Positions 1-7,433 of a stretch of 26,860 nucleotides of DNA are shown here, piece by piece. Position 1 is the first letter of the stretch, and every line of letters starts with the position of its first letter. Source of the stretch: Candidatus Pacearchaeota archaeon (lineage in GTDB: Archaea; Nanobdellota; Nanobdellia; Pacearchaeales; GW2011-AR1); assembly GCA_030699205.1 (NCBI GenBank), contig JAUYJY010000006.1, positions 1 to 26,860 of the forward strand. Direction: 5' to 3'. Position numbers and translations under genes: made by a program. The notes beneath the pieces were generated by a model that ran no database searches, was not told the DNA's origin, and saw only the letters and a program-made list of their open reading frames with translations.

Positions 1-63
1 TTTGTCCAGAATTCTCTATCTGTACAATTCTGAAAACAATTGTGCTAATCAACAGAATTGTCC

Positions 64-141
64 ATATTTTGAACAGTTTTTTGTTCTTCCGCTAATAGTC
101 TAAGACAAATACCTTTCAATTATAAATGTCTTAGACTATAG
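64..141. repeat. 78-bp hairpin repeat, copy 1
   Basis: Matches 9660-9737 at 77 of 78 positions (the only difference is C113 versus A9709). It holds two inverted repeats: GAACA/TGTTC (71-75 and 82-86), and a perfect 13-bp stem ATAGTCTAAGACA/TGTCTTAGACTAT (95-107 and 127-139) with a 19-nt loop. This copy lies just past the 3' end of the minus-strand gene at 155-1213; the other sits directly upstream of the MNT/HEPN promoter. It could be a small mobile-element end, a structured RNA or a regulatory site; the sequence does not decide. No gene was seen in bases 1-154. Confidence 0.9.
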
Positions 142-154
142 TTTGAATAATTGA

Positions 155-1213
155 TTAAATCTTCTTGTATTTAATGAGGTTTCTCCATTCCTCTAAATAC
201 TCCTTTGCTTTTTTTTCCAGTTCGGCTGAAGAGACGATGAGTGCGGGCATTTTTTCACTTTGTGCTTTTTGCAATGCAAGGGCAAGGTCGTTTTCAGTTA
301 CTTTCTTTTTGTCTTTTGAAATTAAATAAAAATCCTGTTTGCCGAATAATAAATCGGTGTAGGTGACTTTTGATATGAACTCTTTTTTCTTTGAAGAGAT
401 TTCTTCCATAATCTCGATATTGTTTTTTAATAAGTGTTTTTTTATGGTTTGGGCAAATTCTGAATCTTGGGGAGGTATTTTTTGTTTTTTGTTAATTGGT
501 TCTTTGTCTGTTTGAATTGGCTGGATTTTTACCTGCATTTTTTCGGGTATTTGTTGGGAAAGGGTTTTCTGCATTGACTGTTCTTGGGGGATTTTCTGCA
601 TTGACTGTTCTTGGGGGATTTTTGATTTTTCAAATATATTTAATGTATTTTCTTGGAGATTATCTGATAATCTTTCAGGGTTTATTTGGGTATTTTCAAT
701 AATCTGAGGTTTTGGTATCTCTTGGATTTCTTGTTTTTCAGAATTTGATTTTTTTAATATCACAGATTCTATTAGGTTTTTTGTTTCACTTTCTTGTATT
801 AAAAAAAATTTCCAAAAAAGTCTTATTTCTCCATCAACTCTTACTGGAACGGGCACTGCAAAATCTTTAATTTTTCTTAGGGCTACACGGATTGCGGGTT
901 CTTGTTTTTGGTCTTCAAGGATTTTCTTATCTTTTAGAAGAAGGAATGATTCTTTTTCTTTGTGGTTTAAATGTTCTATAAAATTTTCTAATTTTTCTTC
1001 TTGTCCCTTTAAGTAATAAATAGGGGAAGAGCCGACTTTCATATTTGAGATTTTTAAGATTTTTTCAGAGACCATTTCTGCGAGAAATGCAGACGCAAAT
1101 AGCGGCTGGATTTTCGTTTCGTTAGCAATTCTTGTTGGGAGAGAGGGACCTTTGGACTGAATAAGATAAAGTATTTTTTGCTTGTTCTCATTTAGTTTTT
1201 GCATATCTGGCAT
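155..1213 (-). CDS. Winged-helix protein with C-terminal nuclease-fold-like domain
   Basis: 352 aa. Residues 1 to about 75 look like an archaeal winged helix-turn-helix (LPTRIANETKIQ followed by a second helix and wing). Residues about 160-250 form a low-complexity, Gln/Pro/Lys-rich linker with a tandem 9-residue repeat IPQEQSMQK, encoded by a 27-bp direct repeat near 578-631. Residues about 255-352 resemble the C-terminal domain of DPANN proteins with a restriction-endonuclease-like fold: a strand carrying QDFYLISKDKKK, then helices and a LIVSS strand. The fold assignment is inference from pattern; a complete PD-(D/E)XK set of catalytic residues was not confirmed. The promoter lies upstream on the minus strand: TATA-like at 1234-1241, about 25 bases from the ATG at 1213. 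Function is unknown; DNA binding is likely. Confidence 0.75.
   Translation of the reverse strand: MPDMQKLNENKQKILYLIQSKGPSLPTRIANETKIQPLFASAFLAEMVSEKILKISNMKVGSSPIYYLKGQEEKLENFIEHLNHKEKESFLLLKDKKILEDQKQEPAIRVALRKIKDFAVPVPVRVDGEIRLFWKFFLIQESETKNLIESVILKKSNSEKQEIQEIPKPQIIENTQINPERLSDNLQENTLNIFEKSKIPQEQSMQKIPQEQSMQKTLSQQIPEKMQVKIQPIQTDKEPINKKQKIPPQDSEFAQTIKKHLLKNNIEIMEEISSKKKEFISKVTYTDLLFGKQDFYLISKDKKKVTENDLALALQKAQSEKMPALIVSSAELEKKAKEYLEEWRNLIKYKKI
578..631. repeat. 27-bp tandem direct repeat inside CDS
   Basis: Two adjacent near-identical 27-bp units (phase approximate) encode two consecutive IPQEQSMQK peptides in the disordered linker of the winged-helix protein. The unit is a multiple of three, so the repeat can expand or contract without a frameshift. 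Confidence 0.8.
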
Positions 1214-1233
1214 GTAGTTACATAGAGGGGGCT

Positions 1234-1241
1234 GTTATAAA
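1234..1241 (-). promoter_or_regulatory. TATA box for the 155-1213 gene
   Basis: Reads TTTATAAC on the minus strand, centred about 25 bases before the ATG at 1213. This fits a leaderless archaeal transcript. Confidence 0.6.
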
Positions 1242-1243
1242 TA

Positions 1244-1756
1244 TTATGGCTTTACCCATGAAACTTCATAGAAGGTGACATCTGATTCATCATCTACAAT
1301 TCCTATTAAAAGTTTCTTTTTTGTTGAGTGTGCGACACGGTTTTTTGCTGCGAAGTCATACCATGTTTGGTTTTCTTGCTCTCTGACACAGAATAAAACC
1401 CATAATGCGTGGTCTTGTCCTGGCTTTATACCTTTTTTGTATACTCTGAAGTCTGCTCCAAACTTTAATGCTGTTTTTAATATATAGCCACGATTTCTTA
1501 ATGCAGTGTATACAGGGAGTTTTGTTTCAATTCTTTTGTCTGTTCTTTTTACTTTCTTTAATAAAGCATCAAAATCTATTTGTTTTTTATTTTGTAAAAT
1601 TGAGAGTTTATTTTTTTGTAATAAGTAAAGGGTTTCAACCAATGAATATTCTATTTTGCTGTTTTTCTTTTCTCCGAAGCGGGATTTTTCAAATAAGGAG
1701 AATGCTTCTGTTGATGTTGAGGTTATTTTTTCTCCGGATAAATGTGAGGTTATCAT
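1244..1756 (-). CDS. endA: tRNA-splicing endonuclease
   Basis: 170 aa, the size of a homotetrameric archaeal EndA subunit. The enzyme cuts pre-tRNAs at bulge-helix-bulge motifs to remove introns. The C-terminal catalytic domain shows the expected triad with family spacing: Tyr106 (in DFRVYKKG), His116 (in PGQDHALWV) and Lys147 (in HSTKKKLLIG). The His-Lys distance of 31 equals that of the Methanocaldococcus jannaschii enzyme. The N-terminal half (about 1-85) carries the usual small alpha/beta domain. The ATG at 1756 has TATA-like ATTTAAAT on the minus strand at 1779-1786, about 26 bases upstream, so the start is well supported and the message probably leaderless. The gene is archaeal-specific and a strong taxonomic marker. 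Confidence 0.96.
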   Translation of the reverse strand: MITSHLSGEKITSTSTEAFSLFEKSRFGEKKNSKIEYSLVETLYLLQKNKLSILQNKKQIDFDALLKKVKRTDKRIETKLPVYTALRNRGYILKTALKFGADFRVYKKGIKPGQDHALWVLFCVREQENQTWYDFAAKNRVAHSTKKKLLIGIVDDESDVTFYEVSWVKP

Positions 1757-1778
1757 CTGTAATATAGGGGTTTTGAAT

Positions 1779-1786
1779 ATTTAAAT
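1779..1786 (-). promoter_or_regulatory. TATA box for endA
   Basis: ATTTAAAT centred 26-27 bases before the endA ATG on the minus strand, typical of archaeal leaderless promoters. Confidence 0.65.
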
Positions 1787-1791
1787 TGTGT

Positions 1792-2229
1792 TTAACAGGT
1801 TTCTTGTATCTTGCAGGAGATTAAATCCTGTTTGTCTACAATAATCTCGCCGATTATTGCGAATGGGATTGTTACTAATGTTACTATTCCAAGAATTGTT
1901 AATGAGAATGGTTCTCCGGAGATTAGGAAGATTGCTAATAAATCTTCTATTACTCCAAGCAAAATACCTGCTAAGAGGAATTCTGCGAATATTTCTAATC
2001 TTCTTATTTTTTTATTTTTGCTTAGGGTTTTTTTGAATTTTTTATTGTCTATAATTACTTCTCCAATAAATGCGAAGGGGATTGCTATTATTATTGCAAG
2101 AAAAATTGCCCTTGAATCTATAGAGTATGACGTTGCAAATTTTAAGGCAATTACGTCTTCTATTACTCCCATAATCACTCCGAAGATTAAGAATTCTAAA
2201 AATATTTCAAGTTTTTTTCTGTTGTTCAT
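1792..2229 (-). CDS. Small membrane protein made of two tandem repeats
   Basis: 145 aa of unknown function. The two halves are clearly homologous: residues about 6-62 and 77-134 each begin LEIF-EFL, continue through a hydrophobic helix with G-V-I-E-D, and end in a second helix with I-PFA-IGE-I-(D). Four transmembrane segments are predicted by eye, with acidic Glu/Asp residues conserved inside the GVIED and IGE motifs of both halves. This pattern suggests a two-fold pseudo-symmetric membrane protein, possibly a small transporter or channel (inference). An open frame also exists on the plus strand over the same bases, but its product lacks this repeat logic. A TATA-like GTTTAAAAC lies about 30 bases upstream on the minus strand. 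Confidence 0.8.
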   Translation of the reverse strand: MNNRKKLEIFLEFLIFGVIMGVIEDVIALKFATSYSIDSRAIFLAIIIAIPFAFIGEVIIDNKKFKKTLSKNKKIRRLEIFAEFLLAGILLGVIEDLLAIFLISGEPFSLTILGIVTLVTIPFAIIGEIIVDKQDLISCKIQETC

Positions 2230-2255
2230 TGTTTACTTATTATTATATTTGGAAA

Positions 2256-2264
2256 GTTTTAAAC
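2256..2264 (-). promoter_or_regulatory. TATA box for the duplicated membrane protein
   Basis: GTTTAAAAC on the minus strand about 31 bases before the ATG at 2229. It is one half of a divergent promoter region shared with the hydrolase gene at 2349. Confidence 0.5.
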
Positions 2265-2293
2265 GTTGCTAATACGAAATTCGTGGGTTTAAA

Positions 2294-2303
2294 ACTCGCG
2301 AGT
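2294..2303. promoter_or_regulatory. 10-bp palindrome in divergent promoter
   Basis: ACTCGCGAGT is a perfect 10-bp palindrome between two divergent TATA boxes. Its GC content stands out from the surroundings. It could be an operator; no regulator can be assigned. Confidence 0.4.
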
Positions 2304-2318
2304 CCATTTAATAACAAG

Positions 2319-2326
2319 TTTTAAAT
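2319..2326 (+). promoter_or_regulatory. TATA box for hydrolase-leuS operon
   Basis: TTTTAAAT centred about 26 bases before the ATG at 2349, predicting a leaderless transcript covering the hydrolase and leuS. Confidence 0.65.
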
Positions 2327-2348
2327 CTGTGGTTTTTTATAATGGTGT

Positions 2349-2915
2349 ATGGATGTTATAATAATTCACGGTTGCCCTTCGAATAGAGAGAAGGCGATGG
2401 ATGAGGAGAGAAGAACGTACGATAAACATTGGATTCCTTGGATTAAAATGAAATTGGAAGAAAAAAGAATTAAAGTTGAAACTCCATTGATGCCTGAGCC
2501 ATGGAATGCAAAATATAATGAATGGAAGAAGAAGTTTGAGGAATTTGAAGTTAATGAAAGGAGTGTTTTAATAGGGACTAGTTGCGGGGGTGGTTTTTTA
2601 GTCAGATGGCTTGGCGATACGGGAAAGAAGGTTAAGAAGTTAATATTAATTGCTCCTGCAATAGTTCATTCAGGAAATTATAAACCCTTGTATGATTTAT
2701 TAAAATTTAAAATAAATAAAAATATTAAAAGCAACATTGGAGAAATTATTATTTTTGTTTCAGATGATGATGAAAAAGGTATTTTGAAATCTGCTGAAAT
2801 TTTTTCAAGGGATTTAAAAGTTAAACCAATTCGATTTAAAAATCATGGACATTTTACATTGGGAGATATGGGGACTGAAGAATTTCCTAAATTGTTGAGA
2901 GAGGTGTTGAGATGA
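2349..2915 (+). CDS. RBBP9/YdeN-like alpha/beta serine hydrolase
   Basis: 188 aa, the usual size of the Ser_hydrolase (RBBP9/YdeN) family of compact alpha/beta hydrolases. Visible elements are an N-terminal strand with HG oxyanion motif (IIIHGCP), the nucleophile elbow GTSCGG with Ser78, an acid cluster SDDDE (Asp139-141) and a C-terminal NHGHF with His168, so the triad is complete. The substrate is unknown. The stop overlaps the leuS start by 4 bases (ATGA), implying translational coupling. The same domain occurs again inside leuS: both copies share PxMPxPW, GTSxGGGFLVRWLG and KKLIL near identical relative positions. The two are therefore paralogues, and this stand-alone copy may act with LeuRS or be the source of its insertion (inference). 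Confidence 0.9.
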   Translation: MDVIIIHGCPSNREKAMDEERRTYDKHWIPWIKMKLEEKRIKVETPLMPEPWNAKYNEWKKKFEEFEVNERSVLIGTSCGGGFLVRWLGDTGKKVKKLILIAPAIVHSGNYKPLYDLLKFKINKNIKSNIGEIIIFVSDDDEKGILKSAEIFSRDLKVKPIRFKNHGHFTLGDMGTEEFPKLLREVLR

Positions 2916-5900
2916 AAATAATTGACTTTCCAGCGATTGAGAAAAAATGGCAGAGGAAGTGGGAAAAAGCGGGAATTTTCAAGGCAAAAGAATCCCGTAA
3001 AGTTGGGGTGAAAGGGAAATATTATGTTTTAGAAATGTATCCTTATCCTTCTGCTTTAGGTTTGCATATGGGGCATGCTTTTAATTATTCTATCGGGGAT
3101 ATTCAAGCTAGGCTTAGAAGGATGCAAGGATTTAATGTTTTATATCCGATGGGATTTGATAGTTTTGGCTTGCCTGCTGAGAATGCAGCTATCAATGCTG
3201 GTGCACAACCAAAGAAGTTTACTGATGACGCTATTGCTAATTATGTTAAACAGATGAAAGAGATTGGATTAAGTTATGATTGGTCTAAAACCTTGAAAAG
3301 TCATGATCCTGAATATTATAAATGGAATCAATATTTTTTTATTCAGTTTTTTAAGAAAGGCCTTGCTTATAGGAAGAAAGCCAGTGTTAATTGGTGTGAG
3401 AAGTGCAGGACTGTTTTGGCTAATGAGCAAGTTGTTCAGGGAAAATGCTGGAGACATGAAGATACAGAAGTTGAGATTAGGCAATTAGAGCAATGGTTCT
3501 TGAAGACTACAGAGTATGCAGAGGAATTATTGAAGGATATTGAAAAATTAGATTGGCCTGAAAGAATTAAGGCAATGCAGAGGAATTGGATTGGGAAATC
3601 TGAGGGAACTGAAGTTGACTTTGATATTGACGAGAGAGATAAGAATATTTCTAATGTAGTTGTTGTTCACGGCTCACCTGGGCTAGACAAAACTAAAGAT
3701 AAAGATTATACTCCAGATAGTAAAAAAGCCTGGATTGGTTGGATTAAGAAAGAATTAGGTAAAAGGGAGATAAGGTGTGATTGTCCTCAAATGCCAACTC
3801 CTTGGAAACCTGAATATTCTGAATGGAAAAGAGAGTTTGAGAAGATTCCAATAGATGAAAACTCTGTTTTAGTGGGAACTTCTGCGGGAGGAGGATTCTT
3901 GGTTCGTTGGCTTGGAGAAGAAAAAGTGAAGATCAAGAAATTAATCTTAGTTTCTCCTGGAAAGGTAGGCAACTCTGATAGGTTAAAAGAATTTTATGGT
4001 GATGTTTTTTATAAAAATGTTAAGGATCTTGTAAGGGAAAAAATTGTTATTTATACTTCTGAAGATGATATAGACTATCATATTAATAGCGCAGAGGAAT
4101 ATAATAAAGAATTTGGGGGTAAGTTTGTTAAGTTTGGCAAGGGTTATGGTCATTTTACTTCTAAAACCTTAGTTGGAAATGACTTTCCAGAATTGTTAGA
4201 TGAGATCTTGAATAGTGAATCATTGAAAGTGTTTACTACAAGACCTGATACTCTTTTTGGAGTTACTTTTTTGGTTGTTTCTGCAAGTCATCCAGAGTTG
4301 ATGAGTTTGGTTGCTAATGGACATGAGGGAAGAGTAAAAGATTTTTTAAGGAAATTAAAAAGTGTGAAGCAAGAGGATTTGGATAAGTTGGATAAGGAAG
4401 GGGTTTTTACTGGAAGCTATGCAGAACATCCCTTAACTGGCGAGAAGATTCCAATTTGGGTTGGGAATTTTGTTGTTGCTGGGTATGGTTCTGGGATTGT
4501 TATGGGAGTGCCTGCACACGATGAAAGAGATTTTGAGTTTGCTAAAAAATATGGATTGGATGTTAGACCGGTAGTATTGAAGTCTCATAATGAGAGTTAT
4601 AGTTATATTATGGGTGTTAATTGGAGGGATATTGAAAAGTTTGATTTTAAAATTATTGAGAAAACAAAAAATGGTTTCTTCAAGGTAAAAATTTCTTTTG
4701 ATAAATTGGAAGAATATAAAGAATTTATAAGAAAAAATATGAAGGAGGGGTTTTGGAACGAGTTTTCTACGAAGGATGGATTTTATTTTATATTTAAACA
4801 TAAAGATGGAAGAATAGAAGAGATGGAGTTAAATAAAAAAACAAATGATTTGATTGATAAATATGGAGCAACTTTCAACGATGAAAAACCTAAAAAAACT
4901 CCTGAAAATGTTTATTCTTGGCTTGCAAAAAATGATTTTTATAAAGAGTTGTTGATCCATTCAGATTCTGGCTTTTTGATTAATAGTGAAGGATTTGACG
5001 GATTGCAAAATAGAGAGGCGATTAACCATATTACAAAAGCACTTGAGAGTAAGAATCTAGGTAAGAAAAAGATTGAATATAAGTTAAGGGATTGGTTGAT
5101 TTCCAGACAGAGATATTGGGGAACTCCGATTCCGATGATTTATTGTGATTCTTGCGGTATTGTTCCTGAGTTGGAAAGGAATTTGCCTGTTAAATTGCCC
5201 GAGAAAGTTAAATATGGAAAAGGAAATCCTTTGGCAAGTAGTAAAAGTTTTGTTGAGACAAAATGTCCTGGATGTGGGAGAAAGGCAAAGAGAGAGACAG
5301 ATACGATGGATACCTTTTTTGATTCTTCTTGGTATTATTTGAGATATTTAGATGCTAAAAATAAAAAGAAGCCTTTTGATTCCAAGAAAGTTGATTATTG
5401 GATGCCTATTAATCAGTATATTGGGGGTGCGGAGCATGCTGTTCTACACTTAATTTATGCTAGATTCTTCACAAAAGTATTAAGGGATTTAGGTTATTTT
5501 GGAAAGAATAAAATTGATGAGCCTTTCTCTAGATTGTTTAATCAAGGAACTTTGCATGCTGAAGATGGCAGGAGAATGAGTAAGAGCTATGGTAATGTTG
5601 TTCTGCCCGAGGTTATCTCTAAGAAATATGGAATGGATGCTGCTCGGCTTTTTTTAGTTTCTATAGCAAGCCCTGATAAAAATTTGAATTGGAGTGATAA
5701 AGGTATTGAAGGATCCTTAAGATTTATTTTGCAAGTTGTTGATTTTGCTAATAATTTTAAGGAAAAGAAAGAGACCAAATTACAAGAAAGTAAATTGAAT
5801 AGAACTATTAGGGATTATACTTCAGATTTAGAAGAATTTAGATACAATCTTGCTGTGATTAAACTCCGGAATTTGTTTGATGTTTTAAAGGAAGGTTGTG

Positions 5901-6310
5901 ATAAGAAAAGTTTTGAAAGTTTTCTGAAAATGTTGTCTGTGATTTGTCCCCATATTGCAGAGGAGCTTTGGAGTAAAATTAAGGGAAAGGGATTTGTAAG
6001 TTTGGCGGAATGGCCTGAATTTGATAAAGAAAAGATTGATGATGAACTTGAGGAGATTGAAGGAAGGGTTGAAAAAACAATTGATGATGCGAAGAATATT
6101 TTGAAGATTGTTGAAGATAGGGGAAATAAAACTAATAAAATATATATTTATGTTTTGCCTAATGAGCTTGAGTTTTATGATTCTAAGAAGTTGAGTGTTA
6201 GAATAGGGAAGGAAGTTGCAGTTTATTCTGTTAGTGATAAATCTAAGTATGATCCTTCAGGCATTGCTAAAAAGACAAAGCCGGGAAGACCTGGGATTTA
6301 TGTTGAATAG
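2912..6310 (+). CDS. leuS: Leucyl-tRNA synthetase with embedded hydrolase domain
   Basis: 1132 aa; charges tRNA-Leu. The class I signatures are intact: HMGH at 52-55 and RMSKS at 888-892. The flanking sequence (MYPYPSALGLHMGH, FGLPAENAA, MSKSYGNVV) resembles the bacterial-type enzyme. The CP1 editing domain keeps TTRPDTLFG (442-450) and the key Asp537 in VPAHDERDF. Two insertions stand out. Residues about 244-436 are a full RBBP9-like hydrolase with Ser324 (GTSAGG), Asp385/386 and His414, inserted where CP1 normally makes a short turn between GTEVDF and the TTRPDT strand. Residues about 557-683 hold roughly 100 extra unrecognised residues. Cys pairs (WCEKC, YCDSC, KCPGC) suggest zinc modules. 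The C-terminus (YIYVLPNELEF to KPGRPGIYVE) looks more archaeal. Reading is continuous, so this is not a frameshift or assembly join. Confidence 0.96.
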   Translation: MKIIDFPAIEKKWQRKWEKAGIFKAKESRKVGVKGKYYVLEMYPYPSALGLHMGHAFNYSIGDIQARLRRMQGFNVLYPMGFDSFGLPAENAAINAGAQPKKFTDDAIANYVKQMKEIGLSYDWSKTLKSHDPEYYKWNQYFFIQFFKKGLAYRKKASVNWCEKCRTVLANEQVVQGKCWRHEDTEVEIRQLEQWFLKTTEYAEELLKDIEKLDWPERIKAMQRNWIGKSEGTEVDFDIDERDKNISNVVVVHGSPGLDKTKDKDYTPDSKKAWIGWIKKELGKREIRCDCPQMPTPWKPEYSEWKREFEKIPIDENSVLVGTSAGGGFLVRWLGEEKVKIKKLILVSPGKVGNSDRLKEFYGDVFYKNVKDLVREKIVIYTSEDDIDYHINSAEEYNKEFGGKFVKFGKGYGHFTSKTLVGNDFPELLDEILNSESLKVFTTRPDTLFGVTFLVVSASHPELMSLVANGHEGRVKDFLRKLKSVKQEDLDKLDKEGVFTGSYAEHPLTGEKIPIWVGNFVVAGYGSGIVMGVPAHDERDFEFAKKYGLDVRPVVLKSHNESYSYIMGVNWRDIEKFDFKIIEKTKNGFFKVKISFDKLEEYKEFIRKNMKEGFWNEFSTKDGFYFIFKHKDGRIEEMELNKKTNDLIDKYGATFNDEKPKKTPENVYSWLAKNDFYKELLIHSDSGFLINSEGFDGLQNREAINHITKALESKNLGKKKIEYKLRDWLISRQRYWGTPIPMIYCDSCGIVPELERNLPVKLPEKVKYGKGNPLASSKSFVETKCPGCGRKAKRETDTMDTFFDSSWYYLRYLDAKNKKKPFDSKKVDYWMPINQYIGGAEHAVLHLIYARFFTKVLRDLGYFGKNKIDEPFSRLFNQGTLHAEDGRRMSKSYGNVVLPEVISKKYGMDAARLFLVSIASPDKNLNWSDKGIEGSLRFILQVVDFANNFKEKKETKLQESKLNRTIRDYTSDLEEFRYNLAVIKLRNLFDVLKEGCDKKSFESFLKMLSVICPHIAEELWSKIKGKGFVSLAEWPEFDKEKIDDELEEIEGRVEKTIDDAKNILKIVEDRGNKTNKIYIYVLPNELEFYDSKKLSVRIGKEVAVYSVSDKSKYDPSGIAKKTKPGRPGIYVE

Positions 6311-6346
6311 GGTAAATAATTTAAATTTTGTTTTTATTTAATTTAC

Positions 6347-6501
6347 GTGAATAAGATAATAGATAAAATTAGAGAAAAGATTATACCAATACTTCAGAAG
6401 AATTGAGTAAGAAAGGCTGGTATTTTTGGTAGCTATACTCGTGGAGAACAAAAAGAAATAGGGGTATTGATATTCTGATTGAATTTGATTTTTATTCCTG
6501 A
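6347..6501 (+). pseudogene. Decayed MNT nucleotidyltransferase fragment
   Basis: Reading from GTG at 6347 gives an N-terminal helix, then an in-frame TGA, then VRKAGIFGSYTRGEQKE, the hallmark GSxxRGE of minimal nucleotidyltransferases (COG1669-like). A one-base shift after that restores GIDILIEFDF, which carries the second-strand D-x-D. So at least one nonsense change and one frameshift separate recognisable parts, and the C-terminal part is missing. It is a relic of an MNT-type antitoxin gene downstream of leuS. No other gene is seen in 6311-6556. Confidence 0.8.
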
Positions 6502-6526
6502 TTAGTGTGACAAATTTGGAAGAAAG

Positions 6527-6534
6527 TTTATAAG
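6527..6534 (+). promoter_or_regulatory. TATA box for 6557 gene
   Basis: TTTATAAG centred 26-27 bases before the ATG at 6557. It supports that ATG as the start over a TTG at 6536, which would lie at or upstream of the predicted transcription start. Confidence 0.65.
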
Positions 6535-6556
6535 CTTGTGTTGTTCTGGTTTGCTT

Positions 6557-7114
6557 ATGAGTGGAAGAGATGGGCCTTTGTTAAGTTCTTCTGAAAGTGT
6601 AGCTAGCCCTGTAAGTGTTGGTTCTTCAAGTCATTATAGCTCACCAATGAGAAGATATTTGCGCAATGTAATCGCTGGATTTGCTGTTTCTGGGGCACTT
6701 GTAGCTGGTGGGGCAGGCGTTTATGAAATCGCATCTATACCCGAAGTTCCTGAATCTTTAGATACACTTCAATTTGCTAGAAAATCTTTAAGTGTTCTTG
6801 AATCTGAAAAGGTGAATTTTGGGGAAAATGTTGCTACTTCATTGCCTTATTCTCCAAGTGAGGAATTTTCTGAGAAGTGGAAGACATACACTGGACATAA
6901 TGCGGAGAGGATTGGAGAGTTAGAAGTTATGATTGATGAGTTGAGGACAGATATAAATCAAAGAGAAAACTCCCCTGAAATTAGGACTTATAAGGAAGCA
7001 GTTGAAAGTAAAGGGCGTGTTTTTTCATATCTTCTGGGTGGGGCTATAGTACTTTTTACTTTCGCTTGTGTGGTGGCTGGTGGGTACGTAATACTTAATA
7101 AAAGAGAAGATTAA
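6557..7114 (+). CDS. Hypothetical protein with two membrane segments
   Basis: 185 aa from the ATG at 6557 (an upstream in-frame TTG at 6536 is possible but would precede the predicted start of a leaderless transcript). After a Ser-rich N-terminus of about 30 residues come a first transmembrane helix (VIAGFAVSGALVAGGAGVY), a polar region of about 100 residues with helical, partly coiled-coil character (ERIGELEVMIDELRTDI), and a second helix near the end (YLLGGAIVLFTFACVVAGGY) followed by KRED. No family is recognised. The topology suggests a membrane protein with one long loop on the outside or inside face. A good TATA box supports expression. Confidence 0.7.
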   Translation: MSGRDGPLLSSSESVASPVSVGSSSHYSSPMRRYLRNVIAGFAVSGALVAGGAGVYEIASIPEVPESLDTLQFARKSLSVLESEKVNFGENVATSLPYSPSEEFSEKWKTYTGHNAERIGELEVMIDELRTDINQRENSPEIRTYKEAVESKGRVFSYLLGGAIVLFTFACVVAGGYVILNKRED

Positions 7115-7244
7115 CTCTTAATTTGTGACTTGGTTTTGCTGTTTTTTAGTGATTCAGTTTATAAAATAGTGCTTTGCTACTAAAAAGTGTATTTGTATAT
7201 AAATAAAATTGTGATAAAAAATGAGGTTTGGAGTTTGTTATTAA

Positions 7245-7253
7245 TATATAAAT
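7245..7253 (+). promoter_or_regulatory. TATA box for small ORF
   Basis: TATATAAAT centred 26 bases before the ATG at 7275. Confidence 0.55.
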
Positions 7254-7274
7254 AAAAAATGTTTTTTATTTTGT

Positions 7275-7433
7275 ATGGCAGAGGTGATAATGCCTGGAAA
7301 CAGGTTTGTGGGGATTGTGGAGCGCATTGAAATGATTGATGCACTCTATGGGATTTCAGAGGAGGAGAGAGAAGTTTTGGATGTGATAAGGGGAGTGAAG
7401 GATTTAAAGACTGAAACCGATTTTGAAGATTAG
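7275..7433 (+). CDS. Small 52-aa hypothetical protein
   Basis: A short open frame giving 52 aa with an acidic, helical sequence (GIVERIEMIDALYGISEEE and VLDVIRGVKDLK). A TATA box at the correct distance makes the ATG at 7275 the start of a leaderless message. An in-frame ATG at 7290 preceded by GAGGTGAT is an alternative start with a Shine-Dalgarno-like site. Codon use (GGG, AGG, GAG) resembles the neighbours. No family is recognised. The 7434-7700 stretch that follows is AT-rich with no gene seen. Confidence 0.5.
   Translation: MAEVIMPGNRFVGIVERIEMIDALYGISEEEREVLDVIRGVKDLKTETDFED

Noticed and set aside
1811..2272. 153-aa open frame on the plus strand
   Set aside because: It is antisense to the 145-aa membrane protein, whose internal duplication and promoter make the minus-strand reading convincing.
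2375..2400. TTCGAAT word suggesting a tRNA T-arm
   Set aside because: It lies in the hydrolase coding sequence and no cloverleaf can be built around it. No tRNA was found elsewhere in the window by eye.
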